DNA of 64,000 nucleotides from Symbiodinium natans (lineage: Eukaryota; Sar; Dinophyceae; Suessiales; Symbiodiniaceae), in assembly GCA_905221605.1 (NCBI GenBank), contig CAJNDS010002080.1:216001-280000 (forward strand), given 5' to 3'. The position numbers and the translations under genes are program-made. Numbering within the stretch: position 1 is the stretch's first letter; each line of letters opens with the position of its first letter. The notes below the pieces were generated by a model. That model was not told the DNA's origin and searched no databases. It saw only the letters and a list, made by a program, of their open reading frames with translations. Positions 40,361 through 51,213 of the stretch are shown here, piece after piece.

Positions 40361-40681
40361 AGGGCTATAGGCTTACGGTCACGCCCCAAAAGGGCACAGA
40401 GGTTAGAAGATCCCGACTCTCTTAGAGCCACAAACCGCCGTATCCAAAATCCTCGCTAGAACCCTAAACCCAAACACCCGAAAACACTGACACACTAAAG
40501 CCCTAAATCCTGAAACCCTAAGACCTCAGGTCCCCAGATGGTTGGCTCGGGGACGGTACGGAGTCCCCTAACTCTCTAGTAAGAACCACGAAGTAGACCC
40601 TGAACCCTAAACCCTGAAACCCCAAACCCCAAACCCTAAACCCTAAACCCTAAATCCTAAAACCTAAAACCCTCTGAACGC

Positions 40682-40746
40682 CAGCGCCAAGTAGCTATGT
40701 CGGCAAGCCTTGCCACTTCGGAAACGGTGGTTTTCGCGATCACTTC
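40682..40746 (-). CDS. Putative exon, unidentified protein
   Basis: Acceptor CCTCAG, GC donor (GCGTTC); phase 0/2. Reads EVIAKTTVSEVARLADIATW. Confidence 0.57.
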
Positions 40747-40784
40747 CTGAGGCGAGTGGATAGTCTATGTAGTCTGCATCGCGT

Positions 40785-40862
40785 ATATAGTATCTATATA
40801 TATATATATAGTATCTATATAGTATCTATATAGTATCCAGATAGCATCTATATCTATATCGT
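40785..40862. repeat. TATAGTATC microsatellite
   Basis: Interrupted (TA)n with TATAGTATC repeats. Confidence 0.9.
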
Positions 40863-40951
40863 AATCATTGGGGCGTAAGTGAATGGACCCTAAACCCTAA
40901 ACCCTAAACCCTAAATCCTCAACCCTCAACCCTAAACCCTAAACCCTAAAC

Positions 40952-41032
40952 CCTCTCTTTGGGCTCTGCTTCTCTTGGCGCCGGCGGGGTCGTCCTCGGG
41001 GCTGCGCTCGCTGCTCCACGTCATGCAGTCGA
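40952..41032 (-). CDS. Putative exon, charged
   Basis: Acceptor TGGAG; the donor is GTTTAGGG. Phase 2/1. Reads MTWSSERSPEDDPAGAKRSR; the Met could be a start, but the frame is open upstream. Confidence 0.48.
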
Positions 41033-41183
41033 CTCCATCACGCGACACTTTTTAGAACCCTGGGGTTTAGGTGCTTAGGGTTTAGGGTGTAGGGTGTAGG
41101 GTGTAGGGTTCAGGGTGTAGGGATTCTTCCGCTCAACCTCTATGCTTAGAATAGGGTTGAGGGCATAGGGTTTTGGGCTCAAC

Positions 41184-41235
41184 CAAGGGCAGATCCCCAA
41201 TTCGTGGAACGGGTGGACGCAGTCGATGTGGTTGG
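41184..41235 (-). CDS. Putative exon, unidentified protein
   Basis: Acceptor GCCCAG, donor GTTGAG; phase 2/2. Reads NHIDCVHPFHELGICP; His/Cys-rich. Confidence 0.53.
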
Positions 41236-41324
41236 CTGGGCATACCGTTCGGCCAGGGGCTAGGGTTTAGGGTTTAGGGCTTAGGGTTTAGGGTTTAGGG
41301 TTTAGGGCCTTGGCTTTAGGGTGC

Positions 41325-41391
41325 TCCATTCTCCAGGCTTTCCGCGGGCTTCCTCCATCGTCCAGTACTTGGGTCTCCAAGCAGGCTGATC
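41325..41391 (-). CDS. Putative exon, unidentified protein
   Basis: Acceptor TTTCAG, GC donor (GCACCC); phase 0/1 joins 41235. Reads DQPAWRPKYWTMEEARGKPG. Confidence 0.58.
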
Positions 41392-41529
41392 CTGAAACCT
41401 CCATGCCTTCATTCTGAAGGCTGGGGTTGTAGGATTTAGGGTTTAGGGTTTAGGGTTTCGGGTTTAGGGTTAGGATTTCGGGGGTTAGGGTTTAGGGTTT
41501 AGGCCTTCACGGTCGCAAAAACCCTTGAC

Positions 41530-41574
41530 CTTTTGCGTTTAATCCGCATGTGGGTCTCATTCTGGCCCGGGGCA
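41530..41574 (-). CDS. Putative exon left of the retrotransposon
   Basis: Acceptor AATCAG, donor GTCAAG. Frame 1/2 reads APGQNETHMRIKRK; frame 2/1 (PRARMRPTCGLNAK) would join the exon at 52748. The intron ending here hosts the LTR element. Confidence 0.43.
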
Positions 41575-41623
41575 CTGATTTGGGGGCCAGATCTTGCAAT
41601 CACCCTAAACCCTAAACCCTAAA

Positions 41624-41628
41624 CCCTA
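41624..41628. repeat. Target-site duplication, left
   Basis: CCCTA directly before the LTR, repeated at 52717-52721. Five bases is usual for Ty1/copia. Because the target is itself CCCTAAA repeat, the exact length is ambiguous. Confidence 0.65.
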
Positions 41629-41967
41629 TGATGAAAGGTGTGGAATGAGACGCACCCTTGTGGCTTTGGCTGTTGTGGTTCCAGGACATGCCGTAGGCAT
41701 CGGAACACAAGCAGGAGCAGCACAAGACATGCAGGCAACAGGTCGCATGTTCTGTTGGTGCGGTGGCTTCCGTGGTAGAGGTAGGACCGCTGACTGGCCA
41801 ATGGACTTCGGTGCTGCAGTGTGAGGAAAAAGGGCCTCTGGTGGTGCAGCGTCTGCTTTGTGGTGGTCGTACAAGGAGTACAAGCTGAGCCACAGAGACA
41901 AGAGCCAAGCACAAGCACCCCAAGCTGCCATGTCGTTTGCTGGACCTCAAGAGCCCCGCGCTCTTGA
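41629..41967 (+). repeat. 5' LTR
   Basis: 339 bp, begins TGATGAAAGG and ends GCTCTTGA; same length and by eye the same sequence as 52378-52716. It starts with TG but ends GA instead of the usual CA. An in-frame ATG of gag (41930) lies inside it. Confidence 0.95.
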
Positions 41968-41983
41968 GGTTATGAGCCCAAGC
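41968..41983 (+). promoter_or_regulatory. Primer-binding site, initiator tRNA-Met anticodon arm
   Basis: GGTTATGAGCCCAAGC immediately follows the LTR. Its complement contains GGGCTCATAACC, the anticodon arm of eukaryotic initiator tRNA-Met with the CAU anticodon. Drosophila copia and yeast Ty5 prime from a half-tRNA at this same arm. The tRNA of this organism is not in the window. Confidence 0.75.
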
Positions 41984-43492
41984 GGCCTGGGCGCAACCGC
42001 TGGATTGTTGAGTTCCCCTACGCTGGTTGGTGAGACAGCTGGGCCGAACTACGGATCTTTGACAGTTGGTGCTGGTACAGATGGTACTGGTGCAGTTGGT
42101 GCTGGTACAGATGGTGCTGGTGCAATTGGGACTGGTGCAGTTGTTGTGGGACCGGTTCAGGGTGGAGACCTGAGTACACCTGCTGTTGCCGATGGGCAGA
42201 CAAATAGTGGTGTGCTGGGCAGTGGAGACCCTGGTGTTACTGGTGGCCTGGAGATGGACCTGGGCAATGACAACTGGCCAGTGGTGGAGCAACCTAGGGT
42301 TTTGGAGTCCAGCAATGGTGGCTTGGAGACTGCAGTGGCAGCCGAAAGATTTGGTGCAGTGCAGATGGTGCAGACAGCCATGGAAGGCACTGCAAATGCT
42401 GGTTCGCCGACAGCTGCGTCGCGTACAACTGGGCTGGAAATGAGGTATGTCCAGACTGGAACGGGCGCATATGGATGGATGACAAGGCTGACAGACTTTC
42501 TGCGTGCGACGACGACTGGTGGTGGTGGTTTAGGGGATAGGATGTTAGGGTCTTTAGGACTAACACCCAATCAGGCCCCGGGAACGCCCCGCAGCCACAG
42601 CAGCAGAGCAGCAGCCGTAGCAGCAACACCGCAGTCGGCACCCAGGCAATCGCCTTGGAACTTCTCCCCGCCGGAAGAGCTCCAGGTGATGACCCAGCAC
42701 GTGGAAGGTGGGGGTCACTCCGCGTTGTTCGACCAGAGGGCGGTGGAGAGAATGAACAGTTGGCCTTCTCGTGGACCTCTACTTCATGGAGAGCAAACGT
42801 CGCAAGGGTCTACGGGTTCGTCAGAAATTCGGGTTGAAGTGCAACGTCAGCTGGGACAGTACATGAGGGATCGCAGAGACCAGGTGCAGACCGAGGTGGT
42901 GGCTTTGCGACGACAGGTACAAGAGCTGATGAATGCTGGTTTTGGGAGACAGTCTGGGGGCGAGGCCGAGCAGGGAGTTGGTCGAGTTCCAGGAGGTCCT
43001 CAGGTGCCAGGGGATGATCCACTTCACGGAGTACCTCATGGAGGAGGTAGCTCACTTCACGGGACATCTCAAGCACAAGGTGGTCTCTCTGGAGCTGGCG
43101 TTCCTCAAGTTCCTCAAGGTCCTCAGCTTCCTGGTGGTTCGGGAGGTCCACATGGTCCTCAGCTACCAGGCGTTTCGGGAGGTCCACAAGGTCCTCAGCT
43201 TCTTGGTGGTTTGGGAGGTCCTCCTCAGCTACCTGGTGTTTCGGGAGGTCTACAAGGTCCTCAGCTACATGGTGGTTCGGGAGGTCTACAAGGTCCTCAG
43301 CTACCTGGCGTTACGGGAGGTCCACGTGGTCCACATGGTCCTCAGCTACCTGGCGTTCCTCAAGTTCCACAAGGTTTTCAGCTACCTGGAGGGCACCAGC
43401 AGATTGGAAGTGGTGGTGTGTCGGGAGTTGGCCAAGTTCCTGGAGCTCCTCAAGCACCTGGAGGTCCTCAAGTGTATGGAGGTGGACCAAGC
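41972..43492 (+). CDS. gag: Gag, N-terminal part
   Basis: Structural protein of the element; packages RNA in virus-like particles. I start at ATG 41972, just inside the primer site; the frame is also open upstream with ATG 41930 in the LTR. Low-complexity: GAGTDG-type repeats near 42070-42130 and a long run of GPQLPG(V/G)SGG-type repeats from about 42960 to 43470. The frame stays open to 43696, but homology to dinoflagellate gag continues in the +1 frame from about 43490, next to a GC-rich stretch where one base may be missing. Another large frame over 42933-43490 gives only [12 protein letters not shown] shadow repeats. Confidence 0.75.
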
Positions 43493-45536
43493 GGCTGGTT
43501 CTGGGGCTGGAATTGTGGGCGGTTCCTCGTTTGGTGGAGGGATCGGAGATCAGCCGGGACTGGTTGGAATGTTGGCCGCAGGTATCCAGCAGCTCCAGCA
43601 GGCACAGCTGAACATGATGAACCAGAAGGTGGGTCAGCCGGAGCAGGTGAAGCCTGGGATTGCAGCTTTGCCGGCATTGGATCCTCCTGGCGCTGAGGAT
43701 AGCCCGGTCGTCATTCAAGACTGGATGGAGCTGATTGACGGGCCGATGCGAGACCTCAGTGATGGAAGTGGTGCTTGGTGGGAGGCCGTCAAGAGCGAGG
43801 TCTCGTTGCGCTACGCGAAGTGGGTGGCAAGCACGCCCTACCAGAGGTTGGCTATGCAAGGGCCCTCTGGAATGGATTTGGACGACGGGCGGTACGCTCG
43901 TGTCAATGCCCGAGCTGCTGGAATGTTGCTGGCAGCGTTGGCACCGGAAGTCCGGAGGGACTTGGTGGCGAGGCAATGCACTCGCAGTGCGGTGAAGATC
44001 GTCTACCGGCTGTATGTTCAGTACTGCCCGGGGGGCGAGTCCGAGAAGCTGCACCTCCTGAAGTCGTTGACGGAGACTACCAAGGCGGCAGATGCAGAGC
44101 AGGCAGTGCGGGCCTTGCGTCAGTGGGAGAGATGGATGCAGCGAGCTCAAGGTATCGCTGTCACTTGCCCAGATCCGATGATCTTGGCTAGAGGGCTGTC
44201 GGTGATCGTGGCAGGCGTGCTGCAGAAGAATGCAGACGCTGCGTTCAGGACATCCCTGGTCAAGAACACGTTGATGGTCGACACGTCGCCTACGTTGGCC
44301 ACTGTCATGCAGTACCAGCAGCATCTCAAGGCGGAGATGGAGACGCTGGCAGGTGTGATGGTGATGGGAAGCAGTCGTGGGGCAGAGCCCAAGGCCAAGC
44401 CTATGCAGGTTGAGGATGGGGCTACAGACCGCGAAAAGGACAAGGATCGGGACAAGGGCAAGGGCAAGGAAAGAGAGCGAGACAAAGGAAAGGGCAAAGG
44501 AAAAGAAGCCTTTGGAAAAGGAAAGGACGGCGAGCAGAAGATCTGTCCGTGGTTCGCCAAAAGTCCTGAAGGATGTCGCCGAGGGAAAACGTGTCGCTTC
44601 AAGCACTCCTTCGAAGGGATCTCCAAGCGTGGGCGTTGCCTTGAATGTGGAGGTGAAGGACACATAGCGGCGGATTGTCCGACGAAGGCCTTGGCGTCGA
44701 GACCTTCGAGTTCTACTGGTGGAAAGGGCGGTGGTGGAGGCCACAGCCAACCGAGCAGGGCGAAGGAGGAGCCTGCAGCTAGAAGCATGGTGTCGGAACC
44801 TGAGCCACAGCCGACATCACCGGTGTCCACGACAACCTCAGCGTCGAGTCCCAACCCTGAGCTCCAGTCTGCGATGACTGATGCAGTGCAAGCTCTGAGG
44901 TCTTTGGTGGGAGAAGGAGCTGGAGGAGGACATCCAGGATTGGCATCGATCCAGAGGCAGCTGGATGAGCTTCGGTTGAGAGCCTTGAGGGTTGAAGATG
45001 TGGTGGTGCGACCTCGTGACGGAGATCCTCGGATGTTCAAGGCAGAATTGGATGTGCCAACGGTGCTCATTGACTCTGGGGCTACGAACATTCTTCGTCA
45101 ACCTCGAGATCCTCATGAGCTTCATGATGCAAACCAGGTGAGTGTGGTGCTGGCCAACAACGAGAGGACTCAGCTCTACCAGACGCCAGCGGGATCTATA
45201 CTCACACCGTCTACAACGACTCAGCCTTTGTTGCCCATGGGAGACCTCGTTCGTGCGGGTTGCGAGATATCTTGGGGACGAAAGGGCTTGAAGATTGTGC
45301 ACCCAACACTTGGGGTGCTGCGAACCAGCGTGAAGGCTGGATGTCCGGAGCTCACCATGATGGCGGAGGCCGACAAGATCATCGAGCAGGTGGAGAACGC
45401 CAAGCTTCAAGAGTTCCGGGATGAGGTGCAAACCTTGCAGATGAAGCTGGAAGCCCTGAAGGTGGGCGCTAACAGACTACGCATCTCGACGACTATGTGG
45501 CTTCAGGATCGAGGAATGCTCTCTGGAAGGCGTTGA
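43491..45536 (+). CDS. gag-pro: Gag C-terminal part with zinc fingers and aspartic protease
   Basis: Capsid-like region (DWMELIDGPMRDLSDGSGAW onward), then a charged KDKDRDKGKGKEREDK-type linker, a CCCH-type finger C-x9-C-x5-C-x3-H at 44544-44606, a CCHC zinc knuckle CLECGGEGHIAADC at 44637-44678, and a protease with active-site DSGA at 45072-45083. Protease cuts the polyprotein; fingers bind RNA. The frame stops at 45536, 64 nt after integrase has become open in the -1 frame. I see no canonical X-XXY-YYZ slippery site in the overlap, so programmed frameshifting is not supported. Confidence 0.85.
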   Translation, partial: AAGSGAGIVGGSSFGGGIGDQPGLVGMLAAGIQQLQQAQLNMMNQKVGQPEQVKPGIAALPALDPPGAEDSPVVIQDWMELIDGPMRDLSDGSGAWWEAVKSEVSLRYAKWVASTPYQRLAMQGPSGMDLDDGRYARVNARAAGMLLAALAPEVRRDLVARQCTRSAVKIVYRLYVQYCPGGESEKLHLLKSLTETTKAADAEQAVRALRQWERWMQRAQGIAVTCPDPMILARGLSVIVAGVLQKNADAAFRTSLVKNTLMVDTSPTLATVMQYQQHLKAEMETLAGVMVMGSSRGAEPKAKPMQVEDGATDREKDKDRDKGKGKERERDKGKGKGKEAFGKGKDGEQKICPWFAKSPEGCRRGKTCRFKHSFEGISKRGRCLECGGEGHIAADCPTKALASRPSSSTGGKGGGGGHSQPSRAKEEPAARSMVSEPEPQPTSPVSTTTSASSPNPELQSAMTDAVQALRSLVGEGAGGGHPGLASIQRQLDELRLRALRVEDVVVRPRDGDPRMFKAELDVPTVLIDSGATNILRQPRDPHELHDANQVSVVLANNERTQLYQTPAGSILTPSTTTQPLLPMGDLVRAGCEISWGRKGLKIVHPTLGVLRTSVKAGCPELTMMAEADKIIEQVENAKLQEFRDEVQTLQMKLEALKVGANRLRISTTMWLQDRGMLSGRR

Positions 45537-47971
45537 TGGGGCCTGTGTTTGGAGAGCTACCTGAGGCTTTGAGGACAAGGCTGTGTTTGGAGTTGAACCT
45601 GGCGAAGGGTTGGGACTACTTGAAGGCCCTTCCACTTCCTCGACGTGTCAAGAAGTCCTTCTTGCAGGCGCCCGAGTGGATCCTGCATCTTCCTGCCCAT
45701 GAGAACGAGGATGGCTTCCTGAAGGTCATGGAGCAGGAGGGACGTATGATGTTGAAGGTGGCTGGTAACATTGAGCAGGATGTCTACCAGGCCTTGCTAT
45801 GGGCTGCGGTCAAGGGCAAGCTGAAATGCATTGTGGCCGGTGGGGCACATGGCCCTGCTCAGGACGAGGCCGTCTTCGTGAAGTCTGCCCAGGTGAAGTT
45901 GCTGTACTGCCTGGCGAGGCTAGCGTCAAAGCATCCTGAGGAGAAGACTGGTTTTGTGTGGTCTGGTCCAGAGCGAAACCTGAACTGGGGTGAGTACAGC
46001 TATGGGCAGCAGCAAGTGAGGTTGGGGGAAAGGTTCTTGGTGGCGACTGCAATGGACCGGGTGCTTTGTGACCAAGGAGCACTTGGATTGGCAGTGACGA
46101 GGCCCACCGAGATCATCACCAACTACAACATGGAGGTCTTGAAGGACAAGCGGGTGCAACCTGGGGAGCCAATGGGAAGAGAAGTCTCAGATGGTGGTTT
46201 GGCCTCAGGATTGAAGCGAGTGGTGTTGGAGGTGGTATCCCGGGGTGACTTTGTCGTGGACCCTGCGACCCTCAGAGCAATGTCGCAGGAGCAGTGGCGA
46301 GACCACGTCAAAGCGGGTCACTACCCGGCACGAAGAGACTGCTTGCAATGCACCACGTACGGTGCGACAGGACATCAGCACCGGCGAGTATCCCACCCGA
46401 GTTTGTTTGTCCTGAACATCGATATCGCTGGCCCCTTCCGCACCTTGGGGGCAAACCCACATGGAAGGGGCGTCAGGAGCGAAACCGCAATCTTCGCTAC
46501 ATTTGTGGTCGCGAAGTACACTCTGCCGGAGTCCTACATCACCAACGAGCTGGAGGAGACTGCGGATGACCCTGAGGTGGAGATGCCTGAGGGTGAAGCA
46601 GATCCGTTTGCCGAAGACGAAGGAGGTGGTGTTGGTTTGGTCGAAGAGGAGGGGATCGACTGGGATGACTACGAGCCGGATCTTCCTGATGATGATGGTC
46701 CTGTACCTGATCCAGAGCAGGCTGAAGACCCTGATAAGGAGATAGTGGTTGGGACTAGGCCAAGGGAAATCCCGGAGGATGTGAAGGCGCCGAAGGCAGC
46801 CAATCTCCTGTTTGCACATGGACTGGCCGACATCAAGGGAAGCACTGTGGCCAGTGTGGTGCAGGGAATTGTCCTCTACCTCAGGAACCTGAACCTTCCT
46901 GTTCTTCGTTTCCACTCGGACAAGGCAGCACAGTTCACCAACAAGGGCTTGGTGCAATGGCTGCATGGTCAAGCGATTCGGGTGACTACAAGTGTGCCCG
47001 GAATACCTCAGGGAAATGGTGGCGCTGAGGCAGCCATCAAGACGATCAAGCAGAGAGCTAGGACAGCCTTGGCATCGGCGAGGTTGGACCTGAAGTTCTG
47101 GCCATGTGCAGCTGAAGCGGTGGCAGCACAACAAAGGGCCAAAGCGTTGTCACAGGTGTCAAAGCTGGCAACGACGTTTGGAGCTAAGGTGATGGTGAAG
47201 CGGAGAGCTTTCGCCTCAGGAGGAAAAACGGTTCGAAGGGAGTTTGAGCCTCGATGGGTCGAGGGAGTTTACCTGGGCTTGAGCAACTCGGTGGACGATG
47301 GCCACCTGGTGTATGCAGAGGACTCGTTTTTGCATACCAAGAACGTGAAGCCCAAGGCAGCCCTTGTGGATCCGGGACCTCCTGAAGTTGAACCTGGAGA
47401 TGGTGTCTTCGAGTCTTTAGCGCCCCACGAAGGGGATGAGCCGAGCCGAGGAGGGGACGGTTCTGTGCGACGTCGCCTGACAGGAAAGGGTCCACCGCGT
47501 ATGGCCCGTGCAGTGTCTGGCGAGTTGGAAGAAGTGGAGCAGCATGGTGATGATGCTGTTTCGGAGGCTGAAGCGTTTGCTCGCGAGGTCTTGTACGAGG
47601 AGTGGGAGATCACGTCGGAGATCGTTGAGGAGCTGTTTGAGCTACTTCCAGGAGATCCTCCACCTCGAAAGTGCGAAGAGAGACCAGGTGAGGATATGGA
47701 GGAAGAGAAGGCCTGGTCGTCGGGGGCGTTCATCCGGGGGGGCATTGGTGGTCTTCGAGCCAACACCCGGAAGTTCCCGTATGTCACCAGGGTGATCAAT
47801 CGCTTCATCGAGAACCACACTGCTCACTTGGACAGCAGGTGGAATTCCTTCGTGATTTTCAAGAACTCGAAGACGGTGATGCATCGGGATTCCCACAATT
47901 CCAAGTATCAGCCATCGTACCTGGTGCCAATTTCTCAGTTCACAAAGGGAGGTTTATGGGTTGAAGGAGTG
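45473..47971 (+). CDS. int: Integrase with acidic insertion
   Basis: Inserts the cDNA into the genome. HHCC zinc domain HVKAGH...CLQC near 46300-46350. Catalytic triad: D in NIDIAG at 46421, D in HSD at 46919, E in GGAE at 47027; D2 and E are 35 residues apart, as in retroviral-type integrases. D1 and D2 are about 165 residues apart, far more than the usual 55-60, because of an acidic stretch (about 46550-46790). The C-terminal GVYLGLSNSVDDGHL (47267-47311) is a copia-type motif. The region ends in PSYLVPISQFTKGGLWVEG, then continues into inverted DNA; the frame happens to stay open to 48094. No ATG is needed if made as polyprotein. Confidence 0.85.
46550..46790 (+). other. Acidic insertion in the integrase core
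   Basis: About 80 residues rich in Asp/Glu and Pro (ETADDPEVEMPEGEADPF, DWDDYEPDLPDDDGPVPDPE) between the first and second catalytic Asp. Likely a surface loop. Confidence 0.8.
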
Positions 47972-49737
47972 CCCGAAGGTATCTTGTGGATAGCGTTCAT
48001 GCCCACCATCGAGTCGACCTCCTTGGCCATAGGCTTTTTCCACTTTTCAATCGCCTCACTCGCCTCCTTCGGGTCAACGGTGTGCACAACCTGAAGCACC
48101 TCGTCCTCCTTCAAGTCGTTCAGCAACGCTTCAATCCCTGGGGTGTACAGGCCCTCAGAGGTAGCCTTCCTAAGCATAGGCTCCATCCAGGATTCCTCTG
48201 GCTCGCCCAGCTCCTCAAACTCAACCTCCTCAAACAACATCATGTCGTCGACGATGAGCTTGTTCTCCCTCGCAGTTTCCACCCTCATTGGTGCCAAGCG
48301 AGGTTCACGATCATCTTGTCCAGGAGGGTCCCTTCGTCCCATCCATGGCAACGCCGGCAATGGTGCCTCTTCCACCACCACCCTTCGGTCCCAGTACAGG
48401 AGATACTCCACCCTTCCAAGGAACATGTTGTACACCTGGACAACCACCAACTCTTCCCAGTCCAACGTGTTCTCAGGCGTGGGGTCCACCACCGGAAACT
48501 CCTGCACATCCATGATGGTGACCAAATGCCTTCGGAAACCGTCCTCCGTGACCATGTAGACCTCAGGCTCAGTCTCCCAGTCTTCCATGCTGTTGTACAC
48601 CAACATTGGCACCACCTCATCTACAGTGTCATCCACGGGCAGAATCTCTCTCCACTGTCCCCGAAAGGCGTCAATCACCTCTTGCCCACTGTGAACGTTC
48701 GCTTCCCATCGTTCGTACTCATCCTCTTGAAGCCTCACAAACCTGGTGATCAGTTCCATTCTTCGATTCACCGGCTGAAGTGGTAAGGCATGAGGATTCG
48801 GTCCCGTGAACTTGTTCAAGCGAACCGAACTGCTGGGATCTCTCGGTGCCTGATCTCTCGATCTAGACCTCTCCCTTGGATTCACCGTGAAGGTGGTATT
48901 GTTGGACATGACTGCTCCCGCTCTTGCTGGACCTGCAGGAACTGTAGAAGCTGCCCCCCGTGGTGGCAGTTCTTGCAACGCTCGAGTCATCTCGGTCTCG
49001 TGGATGTACTCCTCCCGCGTGGCCTCAACCCAGCTCACGTAGAGATACTTGGTGTCTCGTCTAGACTCCACATAGTACCCAAAGATTGCCGAAGTACCAC
49101 CGGGGCCATTCCACACCATGGTGACCGTCGCCATGTAGATCAACCGATACCGAGGTGATCCAATCACCTGCTCGGTGACTCTCCTTTCCAACACCGGCTC
49201 GGAGTCCTCCGACAAGATGAGCTCCAAGCGATCCTTTTGCTTCCAGAACTGATAGGCCAGATCCTCCTTCCTAGCAGCCTGGAACACTTGCCTTTCAGTC
49301 GGCAATGAGTCCATTCGCCAATTCACCGTGAACGGCTCAACCTCATGCCCTTCCAAGTACGCTGCCAGGACATTGACGTCAGTAGTCATTCGCATTGGTC
49401 TCAACCGAACCTGCTGCTGCCCGTCACCACCAGACCCAGTAGCGTGTTGAGGTACTTGGAAGCCACGTTGATCTCCCGAATCGCCAGTTGTCTCCTCATC
49501 CATGACTTCCTCCGCTGTGACGAAGCCCAAATCATTCAGCACCTCTTGCTCTTCACTCTTCACCCGGTGGAAGTCCCTGATGGAGTACGCTGCCACCACC
49601 AGCCGATTGCCTTCCCACTCCTGGGTAGCGTGCCACTTCCTCGGAAGAAACACAATTGGTTGTCTCCCACCACCATCGTCCACAAACTCCTTGATGTGGC
49701 CCAACTTCTCCCTCAGCTTCACTGGGGTTTCTGGGGT
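47972..49737 (-). CDS. Inverted segment: integrase-RT linker and RT N-terminus
   Basis: A minus-strand frame of 595 codons (stop at 47935, open up to and beyond 49722) carries what should be plus-strand polyprotein. Its beginning (KLREKLGHIKEFVDDGGG, then FLPRKWHATQEWEGNRLVVA) is what normally follows the LWVEG of the plus frame at 47961; its end (AIEKWKKPMAKEVDSMVGMN, then AIHKIPSG) is what normally precedes the RT at 49738. So the segment is turned around in place. Breakpoints are near 47970 and 49737; the two joints cannot both be in frame without a gain or loss of a base. Confidence 0.85.
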
Positions 49738-51213
49738 GAAGATGCGAGACGTTTCCGGGCCGATCCAAACTCAGTGGTGGTGCCGTCCAAACTCGTGTAC
49801 ACAGTGAAGCCTCCCACAAGGCCTGAGGAGGGGAAGTACCGACGACGAGTGAGGGCGGTGGCTTGTGGAAACTTCGCCAATGAGGGCCTGGAGGTGGGCG
49901 ATCTGTATGCGGCAGGAGCTACAATCGATGGAGTTCGGATTGTGGTCGCAGAAGCCAGTGCCAACAAGTGGAGCATTGGAACGGATGACGTGAAGAACGC
50001 CTTCTTGGCTGCACCACTACCAGCGGGTCGTGGGTACGCAATGGAGCCTCCTCGGGCAGCGATCAGAGCTGGCCTGGCCGAGGAGGGGGAGCTGTGGGTC
50101 GTGGACGCTGCAGTCTATGGTTTCAAGAAATCGCCAATGTGGTGGACGGACCACCGCAACTCAAGGGCAAGGCTTGCGACGTGGAAGGACGAGGATGGGA
50201 AGCCGGTGAAGTTGGAAGGCTGCTTGACGGACGTCAACCTCTACAAGGTCCTGAAAGAGGAGAAGCCTGGAACGTGGACTTTGACGGGCTTGGTGGTCTT
50301 TTATGTGGACGACGTCTTGGCGGCTGGGCCGGATTCCATCTTGCGAGGGTTCTTCGGATGGTTGGGCAGTCAATGGGAGACCAATGGCTGTGAGATGGTG
50401 GAGCGAGGAAAACCACCTGTCCGGTTTCTGGGCCTGGAGATTAGCATGCTGGACGATGGGACCTACTGTGTGGGTCAGCAGGGCTACCTTCAGGAGTTGG
50501 TTCGAAGCCGGGAAGTCAAGTCCTTCAGCAAGCTGCCAATGGCGAGAGAGATCCCGGAAGGGAATGTGATGGAGGAGCAAGATCCGAGCATGGTGAAAGA
50601 GGCACAGCAGCGATGTGGAGAGCTGTTGTGGGCTTCCCAACGTGGGAGACCAGATTTGGCATTCCCAATGGCAGTGATGTCTTCGTTGGTCACGAGAAAT
50701 GCAAGGGAGGCTGTGAAGATGGGCAAGAAGATGGTGGCCTACATCAACAGCACCCTCGACAAGAAGTTCTTCCTGCCGGGCCCGGACCACGAGCATGCCA
50801 ACGACTTGGTCCTGTTTACGGATGCCAGCTTTGCACCCACTGCTGCTCAAAGTTACTCAGGGGCTGTTGTCTTTTGGAGGGGTCATCCGATCCTTTGGAA
50901 GGCTTCGAAGCAATCACTGACCGCTTTGTCGAGTGCCGAGGCGGAGGTGATCGCGGTGTCCGACGGAGTGGCTTTGCTTCGAGCGGTGAGGTCGGTGTTG
51001 GAAGACTTGGGACTGAAGCCAGCACGGACCGTGGTGAAGGTGGATTCCACAGCTGCGATTGGAGTTCTGACTGGGGAGGGATCGTGGAGGACGAGACACC
51101 TCAAACTCCGACATCATTGGATCCGGGAGATGATTGCCACGGGCCAGATCGAGTTGGAGCACCAGCCAGGACAGGGACAGCTCGCAGATGTTTTGACAAA
51201 ACAAGTGCCCAGG
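49738..51213 (+). CDS. pol: Reverse transcriptase and RNase H (N-terminus missing)
   Basis: Copies element RNA to DNA and degrades the RNA strand. Starts at EDARRFRADPNSVVVPSKLV, inside the RT fingers, because the earlier part lies in the inverted segment. RT motifs: TDDVKNAFLAA near 49982 and the active site YVDD at 50302-50313. RNase H from FTDASFAPTAAQSYSGAV (about 50817): acidic residues in TDAS, SSAEAE, VDSTAA and LADVLTK, and the copia-typical RTRHLKLRHHWIRE. The frame runs to 51399, but the expected sequence moves to the -1 frame near 51210 (GTGCCCAGGCGAGG), where one G seems missing. Confidence 0.92.

Noticed and set aside
42933-43490. N-terminal part of the long frame with [12 protein letters not shown] repeats
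   Set aside because: It is the +1 shadow of the GPQLPG-type gag repeats; gag-like sequence begins in that frame only near 43490.
45473-45536. Programmed -1 frameshift between protease and integrase
   Set aside because: No X-XXY-YYZ heptamer or obvious stem follows in the 64-nt overlap; an indel is simpler.
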